Of a stretch of 64,000 bases of DNA, positions 24,136 through 32,469 are shown one piece after another. The first letter of the stretch is position 1. The number at the start of each line of letters is the position of its first letter. A program made the translations under genes and the position numbers. The DNA comes from Lacunisphaera sp. GTDB taxonomy: Bacteria; Verrucomicrobiota; Verrucomicrobiia; Opitutales; Opitutaceae. Where the stretch lies: NCBI GenBank assembly GCA_029945445.1, contig JAQSCO010000060.1:310001-374000 (forward strand), read 5' to 3'. Under the pieces are notes generated by a model, which saw nothing but the letters and a program-made list of their open reading frames with translations, searched no databases and had not been told where the DNA came from.

Positions 24136-24608
24136 AAGTCCATGTTCATGGCCACGCGCGCCCCGGCCGGGCTGTGCATGACCTGGACATGATCCCCGAC
24201 CGCGAAATCCGGCGGCGCCGCCTGCACGATGGTGACCAGGTCGCCGTTCTTCAGCTGCACCGTGATTTCCTGCGCGCGCTTGCGCGTGGCGTATTCCTCG
24301 ACGGACTCACCAATGATGGCCCCGGCCACCGAGGCTCCGGCCGCGGCCAGCGCCCCGCCCTTGCTGGTGATGCCGCCCTTGGGCACCGCCGCCGCGCCAC
24401 CGATGACCGCGCCACCGTATTGCCCGAGGCTGGTGCGCCGACCCTCGATCGCGACGTTGTTGACCTTGACGATGGTGCCGAGCTCGGCCGTCTGCAACTG
24501 ATTGGCCTGCGAACTGGGCACGACGGCCGTCGACGAAGGGATCGTGCAACCGGTCCCGAGGAGAATGACTCCGGTCAACAGACTGCCGAATAACAGCTTC
24601 GCGTTCAT
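24132..24608 (-). CDS. glycine-zipper outer-membrane lipoprotein (SlyB/Pal-leader type)
   Basis: 158 residues from the ATG at 24608. A lipoprotein signal ends in GVILLGTGC, with Cys as the predicted lipidated residue. The middle is rich in small residues with glycine-zipper spacing (GGAVIGGAAAVPKGG, ALAAAGASVAGAIIGE). It is followed by EEYATRKRAQEITVQLKNG and a small beta domain ending in VQVMHSPAG. The pattern matches SlyB-like lipoproteins that stabilise the outer membrane. Its stop shares four bases (TTAG, 24132-24135) with the stop of the convergent L,D-transpeptidase. Confidence 0.85.
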   Translation of the reverse strand: MNAKLLFGSLLTGVILLGTGCTIPSSTAVVPSSQANQLQTAELGTIVKVNNVAIEGRRTSLGQYGGAVIGGAAAVPKGGITSKGGALAAAGASVAGAIIGESVEEYATRKRAQEITVQLKNGDLVTIVQAAPPDFAVGDHVQVMHSPAGARVAMNMDF

Positions 24609-24686
24609 GGCGGTGTGACGGTTAACGGGCGGCAATTTCGCCCAAGGAGCGCCCCAGCGCAAGTCCGATATGCCCCGGGCCGGCGG

Positions 24687-26930
24687 TCAGGCGTTGCGGC
24701 CGAAGAGCAGGCGGAGCGAATTGATGCAGACGACCAGTGTGCTGCCCTCGTGGGCCGCGACGCCGATCGCCAACGGCACGGCGCCGAAGGCCGTCATGAT
24801 CACCATGATGATGACCACGCCGAGCGAGATCGTGAGGTTCTGCCGGATGATGGCCTTGGCGCGGCGGCTCAACCGGTGCGCCGCGAGGAAGTTCTCGATG
24901 CGGTCGTGCATCAGGATGACCTCGGCCTGCTCCAAGGCGGCGTCGCTGCCGCGCGCACCCATGGCCACGCTGACATCGGCCGCCGCGAGGCACGGGGCGT
25001 CGTTCACGCCGTCGCCGACCATCGCGACCTTGCGGCCCGGTGACGCGGCGCGCAGTTCCTGGATCGCCGCCACCTTCATTTCCGGGGTGAGCGAGGCGCG
25101 GACCTCCGCTACGCCGAGTTCATGCGCGACCGATTCCGCCGCGTGCCGGCGGTCGCCCGTGAGCATGACGGTGTGGATGCCCCGCCGGGCCAGCTCGGCC
25201 AGCACGCCCTTGGACTCGGCGCGGATCTGGTCGCGCAGCAGGACGCGGCCGAGCATGTCCTTGCCGACGACCCAGACCTCCGAGAGATCCGCCGCGGCCG
25301 GCGGCAATTTCTCGGCGAAGCCGGCCAGCGGGCCGGCCTCGAGCAGTTCGCGCCGGCCGAGCAGCGCCTGGCCGCCGTTGTAACTGCCGCGGACACCCTG
25401 CCCCACGATGTTCTTGAAATCCTCGAGCGCGATCAGCTTCACCCCGCGGGCCTTGGCGTCGCGGACGATGGCGCGCGCGAGCGGATGCTCCGACTTCGCC
25501 TCCAAGGCGTAGGCGAGCTCCATCACTTCCTTTTCGCGTCCGGCCGGAAAACTCTCGTAGCCGATCACGGCCAGCTCGCCGGTGGTGAGCGTGCCGGTCT
25601 TGTCGAGCGCGACGACGTTGATGTCGGCCAGCTTCTCAATGGCCGCGCCGCCGCGGAACAGCACGCCGTGCCGCGCACCCCACGCGATCGCGGCGAGAAT
25701 GGCCGAGGGAATCGACAGCACGAGCGCGCAGGGACTCGCCACGACCATCAGCGTCATCGCGCGGTAGAACGCCGAGCGGGTCTCGGGCGTGTTGGTGAAG
25801 GCCGGCAGGTGAAACCCCAGCCACCACACCAGGAACATCGCGGCCGAGCCGCCGATGACCGCGTAGGTGTAGCCCGTGCCGAACTTGTCCGTGAACCGCT
25901 CGCTCGGCGCCTTGAGTTTCTGCGCGGTCTGGATGAGCCGGATGATTTTCTGCAGCGTGCTTTCGGCGGGCAACCGGGCGACCTCGAAGTCGAGCGCACC
26001 CCACAGGTTGATTGTGCCGCTGAAGACCTGGTCGCCCGTGCGCTTCTCCACCGGGGTGGCCTCGCCCGTCAGCGCGGACTCATCACTCGCGCTCTTGCCG
26101 TTGAGCACCACGCCATCCGTCGGGAAAGCCCCGCCCGGCCGCACCCGGACGTGCTGCTTGAGCTGCAGTTCCTCGACGGCAACTTCCTGCTCGCCGCCGT
26201 CCGGCAGGATGAGCGTGGCGCGCTTCGGCGCGGTCTTGAGCAAGGCGCTGACCTCGCGCTGCGTGCGGTCGAGGGCGTATTCCTCCATCGCCCCTGACGC
26301 CGAGAAGAGGAACAGCAGCAGCACCGCCTCGCCCCACGCGCCGATGAACATCGCGCCGATCGCGACGGCCAGCATGAGGAAATGGATCTCCACGTCGCCC
26401 TTCTTGAGGTTCTCCCACGAATCAATCGCCGCGTCCCAGCCACCGGTCACGAGGCCGAGAATAAAGAATCCGCGCGCCAGCCAGGGCATATCCGGGGCAA
26501 AATGCTGCGCGGCAAACCCCGCGATCCCGCTCACGCCACACACCACCGCCAGCTTGGCGAGCATCCGCCATTCCTGGTCCTCGGGCGTGGGCTCGGCCTT
26601 GATCTCGGGCCATTCCATCTCGCGCCAGAGCCAGAGTTTCTCCGCCGTCACGCACGTGTCGCGGCCCAGCACCACGGTGCCGCCCTCCTGCCGCACGGAG
26701 AACCCAACCGGCGTCTTGGCCGACGCCTTGGCCGCCAGACGCTCCTCCACGGCCGCGATGGTCGCCGCCAGCTTGGCCTCGAGTTCGGCGAGGTCGACAT
26801 TCTGCACCGTGGCGATCGCCACCTTGTGCGCCACCGGATCAATGCGCACCGCCCTGACCTCGGGCTGCTCGCGGAGGAAGCGCACGAGCTCCTCCGTCCA
26901 GTTGGCGCTCAGGTCGGTGGATTTGGGCAT
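24687..26930 (-). CDS. P1B-type metal-transporting ATPase, SPC (P1B-4-like) type
   Basis: 747 residues from the ATG at 26930. The N-terminus (SANWTEELVRFLREQPEVRAVRID) resembles a heavy-metal-associated domain but lacks the CxxC metal site. The catalytic core is intact: LTGEATPVEK, the phosphorylated Asp in ALDKTGTLT, SEHPLA, MLTGDRR and VGDGVNDAPCLAAAD. The transport motif in the sixth helix is SPC instead of CPC, and the last helices carry HEGSTLVVCINSLRLL. SPC plus HEG(S/G)T marks the P1B-4 group, which exports cobalt or ferrous iron and is less often linked to zinc. It is divergent from the dinG-like gene. Confidence 0.9.
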   Translation of the reverse strand: MPKSTDLSANWTEELVRFLREQPEVRAVRIDPVAHKVAIATVQNVDLAELEAKLAATIAAVEERLAAKASAKTPVGFSVRQEGGTVVLGRDTCVTAEKLWLWREMEWPEIKAEPTPEDQEWRMLAKLAVVCGVSGIAGFAAQHFAPDMPWLARGFFILGLVTGGWDAAIDSWENLKKGDVEIHFLMLAVAIGAMFIGAWGEAVLLLFLFSASGAMEEYALDRTQREVSALLKTAPKRATLILPDGGEQEVAVEELQLKQHVRVRPGGAFPTDGVVLNGKSASDESALTGEATPVEKRTGDQVFSGTINLWGALDFEVARLPAESTLQKIIRLIQTAQKLKAPSERFTDKFGTGYTYAVIGGSAAMFLVWWLGFHLPAFTNTPETRSAFYRAMTLMVVASPCALVLSIPSAILAAIAWGARHGVLFRGGAAIEKLADINVVALDKTGTLTTGELAVIGYESFPAGREKEVMELAYALEAKSEHPLARAIVRDAKARGVKLIALEDFKNIVGQGVRGSYNGGQALLGRRELLEAGPLAGFAEKLPPAAADLSEVWVVGKDMLGRVLLRDQIRAESKGVLAELARRGIHTVMLTGDRRHAAESVAHELGVAEVRASLTPEMKVAAIQELRAASPGRKVAMVGDGVNDAPCLAAADVSVAMGARGSDAALEQAEVILMHDRIENFLAAHRLSRRAKAIIRQNLTISLGVVIIMVIMTAFGAVPLAIGVAAHEGSTLVVCINSLRLLFGRNA

Positions 26931-27005
26931 GCGGGTAAAAATGCCGGTGACGGCGTTCGTCGCAAACGCCAATTGCGTCCGGCCGCAGTCAGTCAAAATC
27001 CATGT

Positions 27006-27022
27006 GGCCGCAAGTAGCGGCC
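27006..27022. promoter_or_regulatory. inverted repeat in the P1B ATPase/helicase divergent region
   Basis: GGCCGC and GCGGCC around a 5-nt centre, midway in the 143-bp region between the divergent metal ATPase (26930) and helicase (27074) starts. It may be an operator for a metal-responsive regulator or a chance GC-rich palindrome. Confidence 0.35.
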
Positions 27023-27073
27023 TTGCGCACTTTCTGTTGCATAGTTCCCCCTTCCTAAGCTCATTGGGCGCCC

Positions 27074-29158
27074 ATGATCGGTCTCAACGAAGACGCCAGC
27101 GCGCTACCCGACGCCGGCCCCAAGCCGACGCAGGTCCGCCAGCTCATCGCGGGGATCTTCAGTGAGACCGGGTCGCTGTGCGAGGCGCTCAAGCTCGAGC
27201 ACCGGCCCGAGCAGGAGCAGATGGCCAGTGCCGTGGCGGCCGCGATGCTCGGCGATGAGGCGCTGCTTTTCGAGGCCGGCACCGGGGTCGGCAAGTCGCT
27301 CGCCTATTTGCTCCCGGGTCTCATTCACGCCACCGACCAAGGCCGCCAGCTCATCGTCTCCACGCACACGATTTCCCTGCAGGAGCAGATCGAGACGAAG
27401 GACCTGCCGATCTGCCGCCGCGTCTTCCAGTCCGACCCCGCCCTCGCCCGCTATGCCGAATTCCGCTCGGCCGTGCTCGTCGGCAAATCCAACTACCTGT
27501 GCACGACGCGCCTCGGGCACGCGCTCGCCGACCGGGCCAGCCTGTTCGCCGACGCCGATTACGAGGAACTGCAGCGCATCGCCGCCTGGGCCGACGAGAC
27601 CAACTCCGGTTTGCGCCACGACCTGAAGCCGCCGCCGCGCCCCGAGGTCTGGGACGCCGTCAACGCCGACTCCTCCGCCTGCTCGCGCAAGCACTGCGAC
27701 AGCGAGAAATGCTTCTACCAACGCGCCCGCGCCCGGATGCGCTCGGCGCAGGTGATCATCGTCAACCACGCGCTGCTCTTCGCGCTCATCAACTCCGGCG
27801 GCGCCCAGGCGCATGGCGCCTCCACCGAGGCCCGTGGCGTGCTCTTTCCCGACGACTTCCTCGTGCTCGACGAGGCCCACACGGTGCCGGAAGTGGCGAC
27901 GAGCAACTTCGGGCTCTCGCTCAGCAGCTACGGCGTGGACCGGGCGCTCAAATATCTCTTCAACCCGCGCACCAAGCGCGGCCTTTGCCGCAAGCACGGC
28001 GGCGCCGAGGCGCAGCAGCTGGTGGTCGACGCCCTCGACGCGTCGAAGCAGTTCTTCGACTTCATCGCCACGCGGCTGCTCGACCAACGCGCCATCGTCC
28101 GCATCCGGGACCAAGGCGTCGCCGAGCCGACGCTCGACGGCCCGCTCGGCGCGCTGCACCGACGTCTGGCCAAGCTGGCCGACAAGCTCGAGGATGGTCG
28201 CGAGCGGGATGAGTTGCTCGACCACGGTCAGCGCATCAAGGGCCTGCAGGCCGGCGTGACCGAGTGGCTGACACTCGGTGACAAGGGCCACGTCTACTGG
28301 GCCGAGCGCAGCGGGCGCAAACAGACCATCGTCACGCTGCGCAGCGCGCCGATCGACGTGGCGCCTGAGTTGCGCAAGCACCTCTTCGGTTGCCGCACGA
28401 GCGTCGTGTGCACCAGCGCCACCCTCGCGATGGGCGGCAGCATCGAGCCGCTCGCCGCGCGCATCGGCGCCGGTGGTGCGCCGGCCACGGCGGTGAAATC
28501 GCCTTTTGATTTCGAGCGGCATATGCGGGTGTTCGTGGCCGCGGATGTGCCGTTGCCCACGCCGAAGGAGGCGCGGCTTTCGCTCGAGACGCTCATTGAT
28601 TACATCGGCTATTGCACGGAGCGGGTGCGCGGCGGCTCGCTCGTCCTGTTCACCAGCTACACCGACATGCGCGCCGTGGCCCAGGCGCTGGAGCCGGTCT
28701 ACCAGAAGGCCGGCCGGCCCTTCCTGATGCAGGGAGCCGACCTGTCCCGCACCGAACTGGCGCGGCAGATGCGGTCGCTCGGCAACGCCGTGCTCTTTGG
28801 CACCGACAGCTTCTGGACCGGCGTGGATGTCCCGGGCAAGGCGCTGTCGCAGGTCATCGTCACCCGCCTGCCCTTCGACCCGCCGACGCACCCGATCACC
28901 GAGGCGCAGTGCGAGCACATCCGCGATGGCGGCGGCAACCCCTTCAACGAGCTGACGCTGCCCGACGCGCTCATCAAGTTCCGCCAAGGCGTCGGCCGCC
29001 TCATCCGCAACAAGACCGACCGCGGCATCATCACTGTCCTCGACTCCCGGGTGCTCGCCAAGGCCTACGGCCGGGAGTTCCTCGCCTCCCTGCCGACCCC
29101 GGGCTACGAGCGGATGACAAAAGAAACCCGAGAAAGTGTTTTTCGGCCTTTCCCTTGA
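27074..29158 (+). CDS. dinG: DinG/XPD-family ATP-dependent DNA helicase
   Basis: 694 residues of superfamily 2. Walker A is EAGTGVGKSLAYLLP (Lys74), motif Ia is VSTHTISLQEQ, and the DEAH box is VLDEAHTV. Four cysteines placed as in iron-sulfur XPD/DinG helicases (SNYLC, then SSACSRKHCDSEKC) suggest a 4Fe-4S cluster. The C-terminal half carries FTSYTDMRAVAQAL, FGTDSFWTGVDVPG and the arginine-finger motif QGVGRLIRNKTDRG. Such helicases unwind DNA and DNA-RNA structures during repair and at collisions. A PP2C phosphatase gene follows after 31 bp. Confidence 0.92.
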   Translation: MIGLNEDASALPDAGPKPTQVRQLIAGIFSETGSLCEALKLEHRPEQEQMASAVAAAMLGDEALLFEAGTGVGKSLAYLLPGLIHATDQGRQLIVSTHTISLQEQIETKDLPICRRVFQSDPALARYAEFRSAVLVGKSNYLCTTRLGHALADRASLFADADYEELQRIAAWADETNSGLRHDLKPPPRPEVWDAVNADSSACSRKHCDSEKCFYQRARARMRSAQVIIVNHALLFALINSGGAQAHGASTEARGVLFPDDFLVLDEAHTVPEVATSNFGLSLSSYGVDRALKYLFNPRTKRGLCRKHGGAEAQQLVVDALDASKQFFDFIATRLLDQRAIVRIRDQGVAEPTLDGPLGALHRRLAKLADKLEDGRERDELLDHGQRIKGLQAGVTEWLTLGDKGHVYWAERSGRKQTIVTLRSAPIDVAPELRKHLFGCRTSVVCTSATLAMGGSIEPLAARIGAGGAPATAVKSPFDFERHMRVFVAADVPLPTPKEARLSLETLIDYIGYCTERVRGGSLVLFTSYTDMRAVAQALEPVYQKAGRPFLMQGADLSRTELARQMRSLGNAVLFGTDSFWTGVDVPGKALSQVIVTRLPFDPPTHPITEAQCEHIRDGGGNPFNELTLPDALIKFRQGVGRLIRNKTDRGIITVLDSRVLAKAYGREFLASLPTPGYERMTKETRESVFRPFP

Positions 29159-29189
29159 GCCACTGCTCCCCATAGGCTTTTCCCCCTAC

Positions 29190-29903
29190 ATGAAGTTGCG
29201 CTCCTTTGCCCTGACCGACGTTGGCCGCGTGCGCCCGGAAAACGAGGACAGCTATCTCTGCAGTGAAACCCACCAGCTCTACGCCGTGGCGGACGGAATC
29301 GGCGGACTGCCCTCGGGGGCACAAGCCAGCCAGCTCACGATCGCCACGCTGGAAAAGTCCTTCATTGACCTGCCGGCCAGCCAGAAACCCGACTACGCGA
29401 AGATCATTTCCGATATCAACCAGCAGGTCTACAGCCTCGGCCGCCTGCTCAGTCCCCAGTTCGGCATCGGTTCGACCCTGACCTTCGCCCACTTGGCCGG
29501 GGTGAAGCTCCACATCGGCCACGTCGGCGATTCCTGCGCCCTGCGCCTGCGGGCCAAGGCGCTCGAGCAGCTGACCACCGACCACACCGTCGAGAACGAG
29601 ATGCGCGAGCGCGCCGCCCGGGGCGAACCGATGGCCATGCTGTTGGAAAACCGCAATGCCCTCACCCGGTGCATCGGCCAGCCGCCCCCCATCCAGGCGG
29701 ACTGTCACGCGCACACGGTGCTGCCCCACGACCGCTACCTGCTGGCCTCCGATGGCATTTCCCGCTTCGTCACGATGCCCGAGATCCAGGAAGTCCTGCA
29801 GCAGGCCTCCGAGCCGGCGAGCGCCGCCCAGCGGCTGATCGACTTCGCCAACGAGCGCGGCGGCCTGGACAACTCCACCGCCGTGGTGGTGTTCTTCGAC
29901 TGA
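29190..29903 (+). CDS. PP2C-family serine/threonine protein phosphatase
   Basis: 237 residues from the ATG at 29190, chosen because LRSFALTDVGRVRPENEDS is the standard N-terminus. The PP2C metal-site motifs are present: RPENEDSY, AVADGIGGLPSG, HIGHVGDSCALRLR, TTDHTVENE, LLASDGISRFV and GLDNSTAVVVFFD. It would reverse phosphorylation by Hanks-type kinases in the cytoplasm. No kinase lies in the window. It may be co-transcribed with the helicase 31 bp upstream. Confidence 0.92.
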   Translation: MKLRSFALTDVGRVRPENEDSYLCSETHQLYAVADGIGGLPSGAQASQLTIATLEKSFIDLPASQKPDYAKIISDINQQVYSLGRLLSPQFGIGSTLTFAHLAGVKLHIGHVGDSCALRLRAKALEQLTTDHTVENEMRERAARGEPMAMLLENRNALTRCIGQPPPIQADCHAHTVLPHDRYLLASDGISRFVTMPEIQEVLQQASEPASAAQRLIDFANERGGLDNSTAVVVFFD

Positions 29904-29914
29904 TCGGGTTTTCT

Positions 29915-29997
29915 CACAGGAGGAAGCGGAGAGAATGGAGTCGGATCATGGTATCTGTTTTCCCGCCTTGCCTCAGTTCCCTCCGTTATCTCCTGTA
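29915..29997. repeat. intergenic inverted repeat, ACAGGAG/CGGAG family
   Basis: Arms of 26 bp (29915-29940 and 29972-29997) are complementary at about 19 positions and share CAGGAG...CGGAG...GAA. The loop is 31 nt. The element fills the gap between the phosphatase stop and the TPR gene start, ending 2 nt before that ATG. Unlike a terminator it has long, imperfect arms, and it belongs to a different family from the CCACGAAG repeats. Confidence 0.75.
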
Positions 29998-29999
29998 AA

Positions 30000-30323
30000 A
30001 TGAATTCGCCCCCTCCGCCGCGGTCGCAGCAGTTCGCCACGTTGGTCGCGTCGCAGCCGGAGAACGAACTCTTCCGGTTCAGCCTCGCGCAGGCCCTGCT
30101 TGCCGAAGGGCGGCCCCACGACGCCCTCGAGCATCTCGAGAAGTGCGCCACCCGGAAACCCGACTGGATGATGCCCCGCATCCTCCTCGGCAAGGCGCTG
30201 GTCGGGCTCGGCCGGAAAGCCGACGCCAAGCCCTGGCTCGAGTCGGCCCTGCAGCTGGCGATCGCCCAGGACCACGACGATCCCGCGGCGGAGCTGCGGG
30301 CGCTGCTGAAGGATTTAGCCTAG
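30000..30323 (+). CDS. small TPR-repeat protein
   Basis: 107 residues with two to three tetratricopeptide helices (ENELFRFSLAQALLAEGRPHD, DWMMPRILLGKALVGLGRKAD, AKPWLESALQLA). No signal peptide, so probably a cytoplasmic scaffold. Its partner is unknown. The start lies 2 nt behind a long inverted repeat. Its TAG stop lies in a shared CTAG with the convergent nucleotidyltransferase stop. Confidence 0.85.
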   Translation: MNSPPPPRSQQFATLVASQPENELFRFSLAQALLAEGRPHDALEHLEKCATRKPDWMMPRILLGKALVGLGRKADAKPWLESALQLAIAQDHDDPAAELRALLKDLA

Positions 30324-31195
30324 CCCCACAACCGCGCCGGATACTTTCCGGCCGCGATCAGCGCTTTAATGGCCTCCTGCGAGAACCCGAGGTCCTCCTT
30401 GTAGGTGATGCCGAACCACGCGTCGCCGCTCTTCAGCAAGGCCACCTCGGCCGCCTTGCGCTCGTTCAGCGTGCTGACGGCCGTGGGCAGATAGAACTCG
30501 GCCTTCGGGTCGCCGGCGTGCTTCGCCTGGAATTCCGCGAAAAGCTTCTCCAACTGCGCGAACACCGCGGGAGTAAAGCCCCAGAAATTCATCGAGACGA
30601 TCTCGTCGCCACTGAGCAGATGCACGAGGCCGTCCGCCTCGGTGTATTTCGCACTGGCACCCTGCTTCGCGATCTTCGTGATCTCGGTGATGCTTTGCAG
30701 CCGGCCTTGGGCGTCGGTCGCGCACAGGCCGCGGCTCACCGTGCCGAACTCCGACAAGGTCTGCCGCAGTGGATAGCCGACCAAGGCGTAGCCCGGGGAT
30801 GCGGCGAAATGCGCGGCGAGCGCGGCATAGCCCGACGCGCCGTAGAAATCGTCCGCGTTGATGACCGCAAACGGCCGGCAGACCGCGTCGCGCGCGGCCA
30901 GCACCGCCTGACCCGTGCCCCACGGCTTGACGCGACCCGCGCCGGTTTCCTGAAACACATAGCTGACGTCCATCCGGGCCTCGAGCCGCCGGCCGATGGT
31001 CGCGCGGAAGTCGGCCTCGATGTCCTTGCGAATGACGAGCACCAGCCGGTTGAAGCCCGCGCGCAGGGCGTCGTGGACGGAATACTCGATGATGAGCTCG
31101 CCGTGCGGGCCGACCGGCTGCACCTGCTTGAGCCCGCCGAAGCGGCTGCCGATGCCGGCGGCCAAAACCACCAAGTCGTAGGATTCGTTAACCAC
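30320..31195 (-). CDS. sugar-phosphate nucleotidyltransferase-like protein
   Basis: About 291 residues from a GTG at 31195. The frame is open to 31399, but the extra residues only translate a repeat and unconserved sequence. The family N-terminus YDLVVLAAGIGSRFGG, a nucleotide-binding GxGxR loop, begins six residues after this GTG, so a GTG start is the most economical choice. FAVINADDFYGASGY holds the metal-binding Asp, and ISTL/NFWGFTP-type segments follow. Members transfer a nucleotide to a sugar phosphate or choline-like head group. The substrate is unclear. The GTG lies inside a CCACGAAG-family repeat. Confidence 0.78.
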   Translation of the reverse strand: MVNESYDLVVLAAGIGSRFGGLKQVQPVGPHGELIIEYSVHDALRAGFNRLVLVIRKDIEADFRATIGRRLEARMDVSYVFQETGAGRVKPWGTGQAVLAARDAVCRPFAVINADDFYGASGYAALAAHFAASPGYALVGYPLRQTLSEFGTVSRGLCATDAQGRLQSITEITKIAKQGASAKYTEADGLVHLLSGDEIVSMNFWGFTPAVFAQLEKLFAEFQAKHAGDPKAEFYLPTAVSTLNERKAAEVALLKSGDAWFGITYKEDLGFSQEAIKALIAAGKYPARLWG

Positions 31196-31217
31196 GAAGC
31201 CCACGAAAGACACGAAA
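31188..31217. repeat. single arm of the CCACGAAG repeat family
   Basis: TTAACCACGAAG followed by CCCACGAAA and GACACGAAA. No inverted partner is seen in the next 480 bp. On the minus strand the repeat ends in CGTGGTTAA, which supplies the likely GTG start of the nucleotidyltransferase. Confidence 0.75.
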
Positions 31218-31701
31218 CCGGATGCAGGGAAGCCAGATATTCTGCGGGCTGCAGCTGTTGGGGCCGCCGGTGGCGGCACATTGGGTGTTTCCGGCCAACC
31301 TGAGGTGGAAATTTCAGGTGGATCAGGAAACACTGGGGCTGAGGTGTCGCCCGGTGGAGTTAGACGCCGGGCCAGGTGCGACCGAATCGCCTGCACCAAG
31401 GCTTTTTGCGTGGCACTCGCCGGTGACCGCCACCTAGCGCAAGCGCATTGGAGAAGTCAGGGCGGGGCTCGGGGTCGAGGACACGTTTGGGATCAAATGC
31501 AAGCTGGGGCCCAAGTGGCGGATCGATTGCGCGAGGTGATCACCAAGGCGAGCGAGGAAAACTGGCGGATGCTGCTGCCTTGCCGGAGGCCGAAGGGCAC
31601 CGGTGTCACTCAGTTGATTTCAACACCCACCGCCTCCCTGGTTATGCTCGGCTCTCCACACCACCAACCCTCAACCCCGAGGCCTGACCCTCTGCATGGC
31701 A
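31218..31701. other. 484-bp region without a recognisable gene
   Basis: Short open frames on both strands look like chance and carry no motif I recognise. Their composition drifts from the neighbours (patches of lower GC and broken frames). It may hold the nucleotidyltransferase promoter and the remains of older genes. No terminator or transposase signature is seen. Confidence 0.5.
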
Positions 31702-32349
31702 CTAAGCGAGGGCGCGGGCGTCGAGCAAGTCGATCCGGCCGCGCCGGGTGCGGACGACCCCGGCGCGCCGCAATCGCACAATTTGACGTGAGACCACTTC
31801 CCGGGCGGTGCCCAGCGCATGGGCGATTTCCTGATGGGTCGCCGTGATTTCCCCGCGCTCATTGGCGGCGCGCAGGAGGTGATTTTTCACCCGGTCGGCG
31901 ATGGAGTCGAGGCTCAGTTCCGCCAAGGAATCCATCAGCGTCGAAATCCGACCGGCGAGCACACCCAACGCGAAATCCCGGACGGTGCTCTCCTTTTCGT
32001 AGAGGGTGCGGAAGATCGGCGCGGGAATGAAGAGCAGCTTCGTCGGCAGATCCGCGGCCACCCAGGCTTGATGAAGTTTTTCGTGGAGCATCGCGTCCAT
32101 CGCCAGCGGGCAGGATTCCCCCGGCACGATCGCGTAGAGCGCGGCTTCGTCGCCGTCGTGATTGAGGGTGAAAACCCGCAGCCGACCGGAGACGACGAGA
32201 TAAAGCCCGCGAATGCGATCGCCCTTGCGGAGCAAGTCGGCGCCTTTCATGGCCGACAGGACTGAGGCGTGCTTTTCGAGCAACCGACGAGAAGGGGCGG
32301 ACAGTTTGCCCAAAAACGGATAGGCTGCCACGATCTGGGGAGTAATCAT
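31702..32349 (-). CDS. CRP/FNR-family transcriptional regulator
   Basis: 215 residues from the ATG at 32349. The N-terminal cyclic-nucleotide-binding-like domain (PFLGKLSAPSRRLLEKHAS, LLRKGDRIRGLYLVVSGRLRVF, GDEAALYAIVPGESCPLA) is followed by a dimer helix and a Crp-type helix-turn-helix (ITATHQEIAHALGTAREVVSRQIVRLRRAG). The cAMP-contact residues of true CRP (the RSSLAE type) are not present, and no Fe-S cysteine cluster is seen, so the effector is unknown. It is divergent from a metallo-hydrolase gene, with a CRP-type palindrome between them, and so probably regulates itself and that gene. Confidence 0.9.
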   Translation of the reverse strand: MITPQIVAAYPFLGKLSAPSRRLLEKHASVLSAMKGADLLRKGDRIRGLYLVVSGRLRVFTLNHDGDEAALYAIVPGESCPLAMDAMLHEKLHQAWVAADLPTKLLFIPAPIFRTLYEKESTVRDFALGVLAGRISTLMDSLAELSLDSIADRVKNHLLRAANERGEITATHQEIAHALGTAREVVSRQIVRLRRAGVVRTRRGRIDLLDARALA

Positions 32350-32415
32350 TTTCGCGCCCAAGCTAGCGCACCCGGCGGTGGTTGGCAACCTGGGGGAAAA
32401 TTTCTTTTCCGCTCG

Positions 32416-32429
32416 GTGACTGAAGTCAC
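32416..32429. promoter_or_regulatory. CRP/FNR-type operator
   Basis: GTGACTGAAGTCAC fits the half-site pattern GTGA-N6-TCAC and is a 6-2-6 perfect palindrome. It is centred in the 120-bp divergent region between the CRP/FNR regulator and the metallo-hydrolase, 41 bp before the hydrolase ATG, and is probably bound by the adjacent regulator. Confidence 0.75.
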
Positions 32430-32469
32430 GGACGGCGCGCCTCATTCCTCGTATGGTAGCGCTCATCTT

